This document shows positions 1 through 10,735 of a DNA stretch of 43,016 nt, piece after piece. This stretch comes from Nemertoderma westbladi (lineage: Eukaryota > Xenacoelomorpha > Nemertodermatida > Nemertodermatidae), in assembly GCA_032718475.1 (NCBI GenBank), contig JAUCBJ010000957.1, forward strand, positions 1-43,016, read 5' to 3'. The notes beneath the pieces are model-generated. The model saw nothing but the letters and a program-made list of their open reading frames with translations, was not told where the DNA came from and did no database searches. The translations under genes and the position numbers were made by a program. How positions within the stretch are numbered: the first letter of the stretch is position 1; the number at the start of each line of letters is the position of its first letter.

Positions 1-372
1 GGTGAAATGGACGCGCACTAGGCTGGCTTCTGCTAATGTTGTGTTTATTGGTATAAAAAATTTGTCTTCTTCTAAAGTATATTTATAAACCAAAAGACAT
101 ATAAATTTTGGCAGGTTAAACTGCTAAAGGTCTTCAAAAGCGCGTACAGCAGCAATGAATGACGGTACCGGAAGCCAGAGTTCACACAGGTTCGTAGTAT
201 AGGCCTAGCCTATGTAACAAATGCAGAAATGTAATTTAATGAATTGTAATTAATTAAATTGAAATGTAGGCTAAATAAATAAATAGGGCGTATAATAAAT
301 TTAAATAAATAAATAGAAGTACCAGATTTCTGGCGTTGATTAAAAACACTGAACAGCGGGACGGGCTCAAAG

Positions 373-612
373 CAATTTGGTGCACACCACTTGACTGCCT
401 GATTGTTTTTGGTTATACAGTAGTGTGACTATTGACTGTCTGACCATGTGACTACTGACTGTCTGTGTCTGACCATATGGTTTCCCTCAATTGGTAAAGT
501 GGTCGTTTATTGTTTTGGTTAGAAAAGCCCGCCTCTGTAACCTGCTCCTTTCAGCCTTTCCCTATAAATGAGCAATTTTGAAAAAAAATCACAAGTGGTG
601 TGCACCAAATTG
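373..612. mobile_element. Short element with 21-bp perfect terminal inverted repeats
   Basis: Bases 373-393 and 592-612 are exact reverse complements (core TTTGGTGCACACCAC) about 200 bp apart. The interior carries one copy of the ~68-bp unit that is tandemly repeated at 9.4-10.3 kb, plus several GACTGTCTGAC-like words. No coding capacity is visible. It looks like a MITE or foldback element that captured or spread the satellite unit. No clear target-site duplication was found, so the class is open. Confidence 0.55.
481..560 (+). repeat. Solo copy of the 68-bp satellite unit
   Basis: A single copy of the unit containing CGTTTATTGTTTTGGTTAG followed by CCGCCTCTGTAACCTGCTCC. It matches the array at 9.36-10.34 kb and lies inside the inverted-repeat element at 373-612. 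Confidence 0.7.
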
Positions 613-689
613 ATTATTCCCGCGGGACAATGCCGATATCACGCGATCAGCCAATGGAATCTATGAAACCCGGATCAGGAAGAAGGCTA

Positions 690-911
690 CTGAGTCTATT
701 AAATTGAAACTCTGAAAATATCGCGACCCGGGACGATGGCCGCACTGTATACTAAACCCAGGACGATTCGACGGAGTCTATTAAACCCGGGACGATGACG
801 GCAGACTCTATGAAACCCGGGACGATGGCGACGGAGTCTATTAAACCCGGGACGATGTCGGCGGAGTCTATTAAACCTAAAACGATGGCTTCTGATTCTG
901 AGTCTATTAAA
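690..911. repeat. 30-bp minisatellite
   Basis: The word GAGTCTA (or GACTCTA) recurs at 774, 804, 834 and 864, exactly 30 bp apart, each followed by TTAAACCCGGGACGATG or a close variant. Decayed copies lie on both sides (about 690 and 900). The period is divisible by three, so it opens spurious antisense frames with repeating peptides. I do not consider those coding. Confidence 0.85.
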
Positions 912-1163
912 CATTTTACTGGTTTGTGAGATCGACCTGCCAATACTAACTCAACTCGCTTTCTCCGAATTCCTAGTAATATATTTTGATTTTAATAATA
1001 ATTATTCAACTTATTAATTTTGTTGTTTATAATGAATTATACAGTTATAATGTAAAGTAATTATATCTTTTGACAGACTACCGTACTGACAGACTGTATG
1101 AGCGACTGTGATAAAAAAGTAAATGGTGCCGAAATATTAACACTTAACTGCAGATAGAGGGGG

Positions 1164-1182
1164 GTGGGGGGGGGGGGGGGGA
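1164..1182. repeat. Poly-G tract
   Basis: A near-uninterrupted G run. Comparable homopolymers occur at 2379-2398 (C), about 25491-25517 (G), 25685-25707 (G) and 35023-35040 (T then G). They are simple repeats and likely sites of length error in the assembly. Confidence 0.8.
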
Positions 1183-1696
1183 CTTTCGACGCAATCAAAA
1201 TTCTTCCCTCTCCAGGTGAAAATCAACGCAAATAACAGCTGTTTACTCCTAAAAATAAAACTGCAACCTGTTCTATTGAGTTTTATTTATTCCTTTTGGT
1301 TAGAATAACGTGCCACCGTAACTAAACACTAAACCCAGATCGCATCGCATTCCTCGTCGACGTAAGTCTGACTCTTCCCGTCGCACTCCGTGACCGGAGT
1401 AAGAAACTACGCAAAATACTGCAATCTATAAACCCAGTATACGTGCTACCGGTACGCCTACTGGTTAAAAGTAATCTTATTTAGCGACATTTTATACGCA
1501 ACTAAATTTATAATGTATGAAAAGACCAAATGAAATTTAATATTAATTTTCGCCTGTCTGCATGGATGTTTATTTTTAGATTATCTTTCATTTGGCGGTC
1601 CAGTTCGCCACTCTTTCGATCCAGTTCGGTTCAGTTCGGTCCAGATTCGAGTACAGTACTATCCATGCTTTTTTGGTTTGTTGAATTCATTATTAC

Positions 1697-1856
1697 ATTA
1701 GTAATCGAAAGCAAGATTAGAAGGAAAATTTTCATTTTTTTATCAATAGAAAGTAAAAGAGCACCAAAAGTGCAAGTGGTACTCAAAATTGGTAAATTGG
1801 CCATACAGTTTGGCTACTGAGATTGTAGAATGTGCTGATTTCATTGGGAAGGTTTA
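1697..1856 (-). repeat. Solo inverted copy of the repeat flanking the 3.7-5.3 kb LINE
   Basis: Reverse-complement similarity to 3390-3698 and 5281-5581. It shares words such as AGAGCACCAAAA, TTTGGCTACTGAG and GAATGTGCTGATTTCATTGG. It is more diverged than the two flanking copies are from each other, so this ~300-bp sequence is a dispersed family and not only a duplication of one locus. Confidence 0.7.
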
Positions 1857-1950
1857 TTCCTCTACATCAAACATATCGAAGAGTTGTGTAAATATACTGT
1901 AACAACATACAGTAGGCATGTTGTTATATTAGTTATTCCCTAGTCAGTTA

Positions 1951-2240
1951 TTTGTGCCCCTGGAGCGCGAAAAAAACAAGTTAGTGGAAATATGATAATG
2001 AAAAATCACCACAAATTGATTTTATAACCATATGGGTTTTTTGGGATGCTATGATCACGAATATGACATTAAAAAATATCGTACCTTGTTGATTACGGCT
2101 TTTTTGGATACGTGTCAATGTGCGGCACGAAAAATACAAGTAGCACAAATTTCATAATGAATAATCATTACCAAATCAAATTTTATAACATTTGGGGTTT
2201 TTTGGAATGCTGATCACGAATATGACACTGAAAAATATAC
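1951..2240. repeat. Two-copy ~165-bp imperfect tandem duplication
   Basis: The block running from TGTGC...CACGAAAAA through GGTTTTTTGG and ATCACGAATATGACA to AAAAATAT occurs twice (about 1953-2080 and 2119-2240) with scattered changes. There is no coding capacity. Confidence 0.65.
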
Positions 2241-2378
2241 CAGAATAGTTTCAGAATTACCAAACCAAAGGCAAAATTTGCACATACCAGAAATATTTAT
2301 AATATAACTACTTTCATCGTGATCAGCGACTTCGAAAACTCGAAATTTCTAAAATAACCACCCTCATCCCCTGCACCC

Positions 2379-2398
2379 ACCCCCCCCCCCCCCCCCCC
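2379..2398. repeat. Poly-C tract
   Basis: A run of about 20 C. From here to about 3390 there is no recognisable gene, only AT-rich sequence and one antisense open stretch (about 2705-2860) that I cannot assign. Confidence 0.75.
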
Positions 2399-3389
2399 GG
2401 GCCAATTAAGTACTGTAATATAGCCCGGGCCAGATAGCAGATAGGGTTAAACGTACCGGTAACTCGGGATTAACTGAATATGAATCTCTTAATTCCGCAT
2501 CAAACACATACTGTAGTAGAGTAGAGTAAAATAAAGTTCCTCAAATCATGAAACGACACTATATTCCAGGATAGTTAATAATAAATCCCCTAAATAATAT
2601 CAGTTCCTCATTATATTGAAGTCGTAATATTAATAATTTATCTCAGCATATCTATTATGTATCAATTACCTTTGTATATTAAATCCAACTCAGTAAGAAG
2701 CGAACACTACTGTTAAGGTCCGAAAGGGCCGATTTCTTTGGGGGATTCAGATAGGAGTCCTTCTGGTTTAGGCAAGAAGAATAAACCTAGCATGATGATT
2801 CTTAAAGAATAACCGGCCCCACCAACAACCCCAAGTCCAGCAGTAGCTTCATCTCTAGATCAGATAAAGAACTAATTTTACTCTCCTTCATGAATTTCGA
2901 TGGACGATGGACGGTATATTATTTTTACTGGCGGTCTCCGAGGAATTTGAGGTATTTATATTTATGTGACAATGAAGTCGGAACAGAATCCGGGTTTACT
3001 GAATATATCGCCCGTCGAAATGTACAAATGTTAGTGGAAGGCCCTGGCACCTGGTGTCATCTGATCTGTAAAAAATCCCTGACTAGTCGAACTAAGTGCC
3101 ACTGTAGACCGAGCGCGCAAACGGAATCTATACACTACACACAGCACAGCACATTCCAACTTTCCCGTTAACTGCTACGGCCTCCATACAGATTCAGATA
3201 CTATGTCCCGACTAGATTAGGCCCCCGTGGCTGCCAGCCCGTGTAGAAGTGATAATAACTAGTCAAATAAACACAGGTATTCAGGTAATGTAATAATGAT
3301 AAGGCATTGATGCCTAACACAGTACAGCATAATGCACTCAGCAGTAATGTAATGCCTAACGCAGTAGTACAGTATAATGCACTGCACAT

Positions 3390-3698
3390 ACCACATACAG
3401 AATAATACACTACATTACCGGACCAGTACCGACCAGAGTACTGAAAAAGAAGTACAATTTTAGCGCTTAAAGGACTTAAAATTTTCGACTGACACATTGG
3501 CCATTTTTGAAAATACCAAAAATTTTATAAATATTGCCAATGAAATCAGCACATTCTAAAACCTCAGTAGCCAAACTATACGGCTAAATTACCACTTTTG
3601 GCTATTTGAAAATTTCGAGCTACTTGTAATTTTGGTGCTCTTTCAGTGTCTATTATAAAATAAACAATGAAGATTTTATTCTAATTCGATTACTAATA
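3390..3698 (+). repeat. Left copy of ~300-bp direct repeat flanking a LINE
   Basis: Starts at ACCACATACAGAATAATACA and ends at ATTCGATTACTAATA. The same sequence recurs at 5281-5581 in the same orientation with scattered substitutions and small indels. The LINE at 3699-5280 sits exactly between the two. It is either a very long target-site duplication, an LTR-like flank, or insertion by recombination between two dispersed copies. Confidence 0.8.
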
Positions 3699-5280
3699 TT
3701 TCCTTTCATTTCTTTTAATCAAATAAAATTGATATAACACAGATTATTGGGTCATAAAATATATACAGTACAGTAATTACACAAAAGCAACAATAAAATA
3801 CGTAGCCCAACATAGATAAAATCAATGTTAACTTTACAAACTTTAAATAAAACAGTGTTCAGTTTGAAATAAAGGCTGTACAAGATTCATAAAAATCATA
3901 TGATGTTATAAATTCATAGGTGTAGTCGTTCGTGATAATTGTACAACGAATTAATATTCCGAAAGAAGTGTTCTAAGTGGTAAATCACAAAGTAGTACAG
4001 CAGGTCCAAGGTCAATCACCCCAGCTCCAGCAACAGTCAGTTTAGAGGTCTCCATGGTCTAAGTGCAAGTACGCGAGCGAAACGTAGAAAAGGTCAGCGT
4101 ATGGTGCAAGCTACGTGCTTCCAACCTTTCCCTTGGATGTAATTAAGGTTACAGCCTGTAGGAGCTCCGGTGGATCCCGGTGGAATGCTCAGCAATGCCG
4201 ATATGAAATCAGTGAAATGGTATTTAGATCCCGTGCTGTGATGGTAACTCAGACGATATTGAAGTATTGAGTAATCCTATTGTGTTTGTCTTTGAATGAT
4301 ATGTTCTTGAGATTGTAACATTCCTCGATGTACCTGGCATTAATGCATTCGATGGTCGTGAGGGTTCCCAATTTAATTCTCGCTTTCAGTTCTTTAACAC
4401 CGTAGCTGTGTTGTAGAAGGGAACTTATACTTGGCATTGCGAACTCTAGATTATTGCAGCGGTTGTACAAACTACCAATACCTACGTATCTCTTCATTGT
4501 GTCCATTGTGTTGATTTGCAGCATATTGCGAAGGTTGTACTGTAGATTTGGATTGGGACAGGATGTTAGTCGCCATAAAATTCCGATACAGGATGTAAAG
4601 GCATCGAAAGCAAGTGGTTGGCACCCCATTAAACAGTATATCACCTGATTCGAAGCGTATGTTCCAAGATGGAGTAGGCCCCTTAGTGTTTTCCGGTAAT
4701 AAATCTCAAGTTTTTCAATCTCGGTCTTTGTTAAGCGCCCTCTCAGGAATTTTGCGTTGTATAGTATCATAGGGAGTGCAACAGACCTCCACAGGTGAGC
4801 GAGAGTAGTGGTATTGAGCCACCTGAGAGTCCATGCGTTCCGGTGAAAAGATTCAGAGGCCATGGCGATTAGACGGATACACTCAGCGAGAGGATTGGGT
4901 CGCCAGAATTCTAGCTTGTATCCAAGGAATAGCAGCATAGATTGCCCTGGTATGAGTGTGTTCTTAATAGTGATGAAGGTAGGGATGCTGACGTTACTAA
5001 CGTTGGTTTTACTGGGGACACAGTAAGTCCATTTAGTCTTACTACTCTCAATATCCAGATGTACAGTATATTCCGCAGATTGTCGATGATGATGGATAGG
5101 ATTCTTTCGAGGTCCTCTGGATTTCTTGCCAGCACTAATATGTCGTCGGCGTACGCAATAATGTCCATCCAATTGCTCCCAGCTGTATGTTTATACCCAG
5201 CAGAGTCCAGTGCGTGAAAGACGTCACTCAGATAAAAGTTGGATAAGACTGACGAGATGTTGGATCCTTGCACATACTGT
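3699..5280 (-). pseudogene. 5'-truncated non-LTR retrotransposon (LINE) with reverse transcriptase fragment
   Basis: On the minus strand, about 5276-5060 encodes the palm of a LINE-type reverse transcriptase: a motif-B-like VQGSNISSVLSNFYL, then the catalytic motif IAYADDILVLA. After a frameshift near 5050-5070 a second frame (stop at 4249) continues through IESSKTKW, LGYKLEF and the usual thumb/C-terminal region (LWRSVALPMILYNAKFL, then IEKLEIYYRKTLRGLL). The N-terminal RT and endonuclease domains are missing, so the copy is truncated just upstream of motif B. Bases 3699-4248 would be its 3' UTR, ending in an A-rich GAAATGAAAGGAAA-type tail next to the left flanking repeat. The frameshift and truncation make it inactive. 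The clade is not assigned. Confidence 0.85.
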
Positions 5281-5581
5281 ACCACATACAGAATAATACA
5301 CTACATTACCGGAAGCAGTACCGACCAGAGTACTGAAATAGAAGTGCACTGCCTGGCACTTAAAATTTTCGACTGACACATTGGCCATTTTTGAAAATAC
5401 CACAATTTTATAAACTTTGCCAATGAAATCAGCACATTCTAAAACCTCAGAAGCCAAACTATACGGCTAAATTACCACTTTTGGCTATTTGAAAATTTCG
5501 AGCTACTTGTAATTTTGGTGCTCTTTTCGTGTCTATTATAAAATAAACAATGAAGATTTTATTCTAATTCGATTACTAATA
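5281..5581 (+). repeat. Right copy of ~300-bp direct repeat flanking a LINE
   Basis: Same sequence and orientation as 3390-3698. It begins where the truncated LINE coding sequence ends. Differences between copies include ACCAGTACC versus AAGCAGTACC and a changed stretch around 5343-5365, so the duplication is not recent. Confidence 0.8.
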
Positions 5582-7069
5582 ATTAATTCGACTATCCAAA
5601 AAAGCATAATATGGATTAATGGTTATACCAAAGCCTTGAAGGGTGATGCTTGTATTTTGAGTAATTTTATCAATTCCAAAAAGTGCTGATATGGTATGGG
5701 TGCCAGGAACTCCTCATATCTCGAAAACTACTGGAGCTATTAAATTTTTATTTGTCTCATCTGAAAGAGGACATAATTTTAGTTAGGGACAAGTACTTTC
5801 GACGCGCTAGACATATTGTTTCAGGGGTTCTATCTAAGAGAAATAACTGGCCCACTAAATTTAGGGGCTTTGCAGCAGCTTGGCGTGTCTACAGTAGGTC
5901 AGGGCCTGGCATTTCAGCGCTCCTGGGTGAGTGCGTCCGGGGGAACATTCCCCCCTCGCTACGCCTCTGGTAATAAGGCACTGCCCGTGACTGTGTATTA
6001 TTCATTGGCAATATTATGATAATCGATGCATGGTAGGCATAGCCGTTGTCTGATTGGTTAATATCACTTCAATTGCTTGCCAATCTGAATGAATTATCTG
6101 ATGGATTTAGTTCCAAACTCGAATGTTGACCAATAAGAAACGATGATGACAAATATTCCTGGAATTATTAATCTCCTTTTTGTTAGGCCTACAATTCTGC
6201 GCTCTTTTACCTCGGGTCAGCTTAGCCAAGTGGATACTTCCCTTGAAAATGGTTTCAAAATCAAACTGCACTTGATCATCACGGGTTCGAGTCCCGTTGT
6301 TTCCACTGGCGCCTTCTGACCTTTTTGATCTTGTAATATTCCAAACATTAACATATCCTTTGTTTCAACTTCGTTCAAGTTGTGTAAAATTTTGTTATAA
6401 ACAATGTCCCACCCTATCCCGCACTCTCATAGCCCATTGCACCCTCCGATGCACACCAATACTTACAACAACCCTGCCCTACCCAAACTTAAAATTGATA
6501 GATATTTATAAAATTGATTGATAGCACTGATTGAATCATATTTGGGATTCAATTATGGTGAGATCCTGACCTACTAACTATATTAGGTCGTGGAGAGAGT
6601 TAATTTTATGGTCAGAAGTTAGTATTTATAATTTTAATTTCGATATAATTTCTTGTATTTCGGAAGTTTGAGTTTCATAACTAATGATCCAATGTCATAT
6701 GCATGAGTTCAACAACTAATTTGTGGTATAATTTTGATTGAATGCAATCTGACATTCCTTAAAAAATAATGTTAACAGTTAATAACAGTTTACACAAAGC
6801 TAAGGTTTCACATACATATAAACATTGTTAATTAATAAAATATCATATTGCTAATTGCACTTTTAAATTATGACAAAGTAGCAGCTGTACCACAGACACA
6901 AGTATAACAGCTGATAGTTATGTGCATTAATGCATGCATTTTGTAATGGATTGGTTCTACATCTACATTCAAATTGACTTATTGTGTTTGGTTATGTAAA
7001 TAATAATGTGTGTAAAATAATACGTTACGACCATTGTACGAGTCGTACCGATGACACCTTAGATGTTAA
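5582..7069. other. Non-coding AT-rich stretch
   Basis: No recognisable gene. The open frames here (for example 5683-5973 and 6297-6521) show no domain, no biased composition and no neighbour context. It contains the tRNA-like SINE head at 6226-6302 and is otherwise unassigned. Confidence 0.6.
6226..6302 (+). repeat. tRNA-like sequence, probable SINE head or tRNA pseudogene
   Basis: Contains an A-box-like TTAGCCAAGTGG and a perfect B box, GGGTTCGAGTCCC, inside a 5-bp T stem (ACGGG/CCCGT). The flanking acceptor-stem halves do not pair, so this is not an intact tRNA gene. A tRNA-derived SINE head is the likely reading. Confidence 0.55.
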
Positions 7070-7876
7070 TTAAATTAATAGATTCGGTTCAGTTGCTTCT
7101 GTTTGGGAAGGGAACTCCTTAACAATATCTGAGTTGTTTATTAAACCCCGAACCAACGAGCGGTAGTTGCAACCGGAACTAAACAAGTGCTGCAACACAA
7201 TCGGGTTGGGGATCGGATAAGGTTTACTAGAGAACTCCCCGATAAAATCGGGATAACCGATCGTATTAGTAGACCTGTCGCCCCCATGACATGGTATTCT
7301 ATGGCAACCCGCGTCGTCTAGATTCACGGTCACAACACTTTTACTGCCGGGAGACAAGGATCCCGGTTTCGCGAATAGAATAGCGGAATCGTTGAGAAAT
7401 TCGTCGAATTCGAGACGCGATCGGAACGCGTTGAGGAACGGGATCCCCGGAACGGATGTAATCGGAACGCCCATATCCGAGACAACGCATTTCTCGATTA
7501 AACTACCCGGAACATCGTCGCATAAAAGTTGGCAAAGCGATAGTATCTCCGCGGCGGTGAAACAACTCTGGGATAAGAATACTTCCTTGTAACATCGATA
7601 TAAACATTTAATAAAACTCCTTCGATTCCAATGGGTTTTCTTAACGAAATCGAATTCGCGGAATAAAACATGCGTTCCTTCGGAGACGCTACGAAAATAA
7701 TCGGCTACAACTCTAGCCGTTGATGGCGGCTCTGGGTGTGGGAGGTCTCCCTTGGCCAAAGTATTCAAAGCTTGATTAACTAGTAACACCTCCGATATAC
7801 AATCCGATAGGTAAACTACCAGATCGTGTTTCTCTACGTATTCGGCGCAGGAATAACGGGATGGTTTGTTTGACAT
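7070..7876 (-). CDS. CSTPP1 (C11orf49)-like centriolar satellite / tubulin polyglutamylase complex regulator
   Basis: An uninterrupted 268-residue frame. Residues about 11-30 (AEYVEKHDLVVYL) and especially 66-100 (EGTHVLFREFDFV..., then NRRSFIKCLYRC) closely resemble the N-terminal half of vertebrate CSTPP1/C11orf49. That protein binds the TPGC tubulin polyglutamylase complex at centriolar satellites and influences microtubule glutamylation. The C-terminal half is much more diverged, and the protein is shorter than the ~330 residues I expect for the human form. The start has A at -3. It lies 307 bp downstream of RPB11 on the same strand. Odd points: a single exon although the vertebrate gene has many introns, and coding sequence more GC-rich than its surroundings. 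The family call rests on the N-terminal half; function is inferred from the family. Confidence 0.8.
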   Translation of the reverse strand: MSNKPSRYSCAEYVEKHDLVVYLSDCISEVLLVNQALNTLAKGDLPHPEPPSTARVVADYFRSVSEGTHVLFREFDFVKKTHWNRRSFIKCLYRCYKEVFLSQSCFTAAEILSLCQLLCDDVPGSLIEKCVVSDMGVPITSVPGIPFLNAFRSRLEFDEFLNDSAILFAKPGSLSPGSKSVVTVNLDDAGCHRIPCHGGDRSTNTIGYPDFIGEFSSKPYPIPNPIVLQHLFSSGCNYRSLVRGLINNSDIVKEFPSQTEATEPNLLI

Positions 7877-8041
7877 AATTGTTTATCATTAGGGTCTATA
7901 TCAGTATATGCTATAGCATAGCAGGCTATAGCAGTAGATTCCTCTAAATGTTAGGATAATTTAAAATCTTAAAAATTGAATTTCAGAGATCTCTATAAAT
8001 AAATACCGCACCTTCAGTTCAGATCAGACCATTTTTCAGTT

Positions 8042-8047
8042 TTTATT
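8042..8047 (-). terminator. AATAAA polyadenylation signal for RPB11
   Basis: TTTATT on the plus strand, about 137 nt downstream of the RPB11 stop and before the CSTPP1-like start. It is a plausible 3' end that would keep the two minus-strand genes as separate transcripts. The call rests on position and hexamer only. Confidence 0.4.
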
Positions 8048-8183
8048 GGTATTTCTGCAAAGTTATATTTTAAGGCCTACCAACGAATTATCCACAATTA
8101 ATTGCTGCAATCCAATGCCACTATGCCACTAATGCCAGGAAAAACAATATATTGAAAAAGAGTTAATAAATTCCAAATTCCGA

Positions 8184-8537
8184 TCACTCGATGGTCTCCT
8201 GTTTGTCCTTCACTGCAACCTTAAATCGTTCTTCCAGTAAAGAAATCTCTGATAATAAGTCAGTGAGAGCATTCTTAAAGGCTTCCTGAGGCGTAGACTC
8301 TGTGGTTGTTTGTACACGAAGAACGAACTTGTGCTCCAGTGGATGGGGTACCTTGTAACCAGCGAATATGACTCCGGGGTCTTTCAGCAGTTGACACGTG
8401 ATCATATTTCCCAGCGTGTGGTCCTCCTTCATCACAGAGAAGATTGCAGCGTTAGGAACTTTCGTATCTTTTTGTATCGTAACTTTCTTTTCTCCACCGA
8501 ACAATAGAAATGACTCAAAAGGGGGAGGTGCATTCAT
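8184..8537 (-). CDS. POLR2J: DNA-directed RNA polymerase II subunit RPB11
   Basis: 117 residues, the same length as human POLR2J and nearly collinear with it: [13 protein letters not shown] at the start, then [43 protein letters not shown] and a C-terminal [18 protein letters not shown]11 pairs with RPB3 in the polymerase II core, the equivalent of the bacterial alpha dimer; the DHTLGN segment lies in the conserved dimerisation fold. The frame stays open 25 codons upstream (to 8612), but I chose the internal ATG at 8537 because it matches the family N-terminus and has A at -3. The gene is uninterrupted, whereas the vertebrate gene has introns. No frameshift or missing motif suggests a dead retrocopy. 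Confidence 0.95.
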   Translation of the reverse strand: MNAPPPFESFLLFGGEKKVTIQKDTKVPNAAIFSVMKEDHTLGNMITCQLLKDPGVIFAGYKVPHPLEHKFVLRVQTTTESTPQEAFKNALTDLLSEISLLEERFKVAVKDKQETIE

Positions 8538-8612
8538 ATTTATAACATAGACGGCACTGCAGTACACAGTGCCGTACAGTACTGGCAATCTAGCCTCTGT
8601 AGGGTAGGCCAA

Positions 8613-9359
8613 TAGGCCTATGCTATATCAGCACCGGTATGTCCCGATATCTGTATATCCCTGTATCCAGATACTGAGATATCATAAAAACCAATAACTG
8701 CAGAACTCTAGACTGCTGGACTGTCAGACTGTAGTACTGCAGTACTGTAGACTGGTAGAGCGGTATAACAACTGTATATTAGAACACAGACACATAAGCA
8801 GCAAACCCTCGCATGCATCATCAACCAACAGAGCAATCAAAACGCAATAATTTTTATTGTCCGTTTAAATCCTTTTTTGTCCTTTTTTTTTTATTTTTTA
8901 TGTCCTCCAAAAGTCTAATGTTAGGTTCCATGCTACCGGTTTCTCTACTGCTGTTCTCTCAGGCTATCAGTACCGGTATTAGTATATATAGCACTATTTT
9001 GCTGTATTGTATGTACAGATGTAGGTATAAAGCAGGTATTTCTGTATTTTAGTACCGGTACAGGCACCGGTACTGCTATAGGCCTACTATGTAGCCTACC
9101 TTTTAAATACGGTAATGGTAGGCCAACCGGTTGTGCTAATAAATTTTAAATAATTGCAGGCCAAACTGGATTGCAGGATTGTGGAAAATGTGGATATACC
9201 TTTCACATAATTTAGGCCTATTACTGTATTAGTTTTATAATCAATAATGGATCATGACTACTGTCTGAGTAGTGTTACGGATAGTGGCACCACTACTTCC
9301 AACAGTACAGATCAGTTCATAAACTCATCCGTACTCGAAAAAACTGAAAACTAATTTGA
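8613..9359. other. Upstream region of RPB11, non-coding
   Basis: No gene seen. It is dense in short palindromic words: TAGGCCTA at about 8613, 9076 and 9220, ACCGGTA at several sites, and chains of CTGTAGTACTGCAGTACTGTAG around 8720-8760. It may include the RPB11 promoter, but no clear TATA or initiator element could be assigned. Confidence 0.5.
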
Positions 9360-10345
9360 CAGGTGGAGTTTGGTTTGTTGACAGTTTGGTTAGAAAATCC
9401 CGCCTCTGTAACCTGCTCCTTTCCCCGAATTGGTAAAGTGACCGTTTATTGTTTTGGTTAGAAAGGCCCGCCTCTGTAACCTGCCCCTTTCCCTCAATTA
9501 TTTAAATGATCGTTTATTGTTTTGGTTAGATAATCCCGCCTCTGTAACCTGCTCCTTTCCCTCCAATTGGTAATGTTATCGTTTATTGTTTTGGTTAGAA
9601 AATCCCGCCTCTGTAACCTGCTCCTTTCTCTCAATTGGTAATGTTATCGTTTATTGTTTTGGTTAGAAAATCCCGTCTCTGTAACCTGCTCCTTTCTCTC
9701 AATTAGTTAAATGATCGTTTATTGTTTTGGTTAGAAAATCCCGCCTCTGTAACCTGCCCCTTTCCCTCAATTAGTTAAATGATCGTTTATTGTTTTGGTT
9801 ATAAAATCCCGCCTCTGTAACCTGCTCCTTTCCCTGATTTGGTAAAGTGACTGTTTATTGTTTTAGTTAGAAAATCCGGCCTTAACCTGCTTCTTTCCCT
9901 CAATTAGTTAAGTGATCGTTTATTGTTTTGGTTAGAAAATCCCGCCTCTGTAACCTGCTCCTTTCCCTCAATTGGTAATGTTATCGTTTATTGTTTTGGT
10001 TAGAAAATCCCGCCTCTGTAACCTGCTCCTCTCTCTCAATTGGTAATGTTATCGTTTATTGTTTTGGTTAGAAAATCCCGTCTCTGTAACCGGCTCCTTT
10101 CCCTCAATTAGTTAAATGATCGTTTATTGTTTTGGTTAGAAAATCCCGCATCTGTAACCTGCTCCTTTCCCTCAATAAGTTAAGTGATCGTTCATTGTTT
10201 TGGTTAGAAAATCCCGCCTCTGTAACCTGCTCCTTTCCCTCAATTAGTTAAGTGATCGTTTATTGTTTGGTTAGAAAATCCCGTCTCTGTAACCTGCTCC
10301 TTTCCCTGATTTGGTAAAGTGACTGTTTATTGTGACTGTTTATGA
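9360..10345 (+). repeat. 68-bp tandem satellite, about 14 copies
   Basis: Repeating unit of 68-69 bp: CGTTTATTGTTTTGGTTAG, AAAATCCCGCCTCTGTAACC, TGCTCCTTTCCCTCAATT, then a variable GGTAATGTTAT or AGTTAAATGAT. Units start about every 68 bp (for example 9443, 9511, 9580, 9648). Two linker variants alternate irregularly (GGTAATGTTAT, and AGTTAA with A or G before TGAT), so there is higher-order mixing. Solo copies occur at 481-560 and 20503-20570, and an inverted degenerate cluster at about 26585-26810. Confidence 0.9.
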
Positions 10346-10559
10346 CTCCTTTCCATCAATTGGTAATTGTTTTTGGCTATAAAATGAGTGTTTTGCTACG
10401 TCATGTGGTAATCGATTATCGACAACAACCACAAACTATTAAATATAGAGTCTTTTTACCACCCACAGGCGCATATGGAAATCTATCTTATAGTCTACAA
10501 ATCATGGAATCATGGAATGTTTTGGCACAGGCATAGTGAAATCAACTGTCTGACAGTCC

Positions 10560-10735
10560 AGAAATCAGCAGTCTGACAGTTTGAAGAAATACATACATAA
10601 AAAGTCATTAAAAGGACAATAAAAGTCATTAAAAGGACAACAAAAGTCATTATGCATAATTCGTAAAAAAAAACGGACAAAAAAAGTCAAATAAAAGGAC
10701 ATAAAAAATCACTGCCCAATCAAAATAGCAAATTC
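10560..10735 (+). repeat. Dispersed GTCATTAAAAGGACAA-rich repeat
   Basis: A short internal repeat (AAAAGTCATTAAAAGGACAA and variants) directly after the 68-bp satellite. The same composite appears inverted at about 26465-26580, again next to 68-bp satellite units, so satellite and repeat move as one larger element. Confidence 0.65.

Noticed and set aside
699-943. Antisense frames with repeating peptides
   Set aside because: The 30-bp minisatellite period is divisible by three, so it stays open in several frames. There is no homology.
2705-2860. Minus-strand open stretch of about 50 codons (GYSLRIIMLGLFFLPKPEGL-like)
   Set aside because: No domain recognised, no start or splice context, and surrounded by repeats. 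Could be an exon or a transposon scrap but cannot be supported.
6226-6302. Functional tRNA gene
   Set aside because: The T arm is good, but the acceptor stem does not pair and the anticodon arm is not convincing.
8538-8612. N-terminal extension of RPB11
   Set aside because: The extra 25 codons have no counterpart in the family, and the internal ATG gives the exact 117-residue protein.
9360-10345. Regularly spaced repeats resembling a CRISPR array
   Set aside because: The whole 68-bp period is repeated with no unique spacers, no cas genes are present, and the context is clearly eukaryotic.
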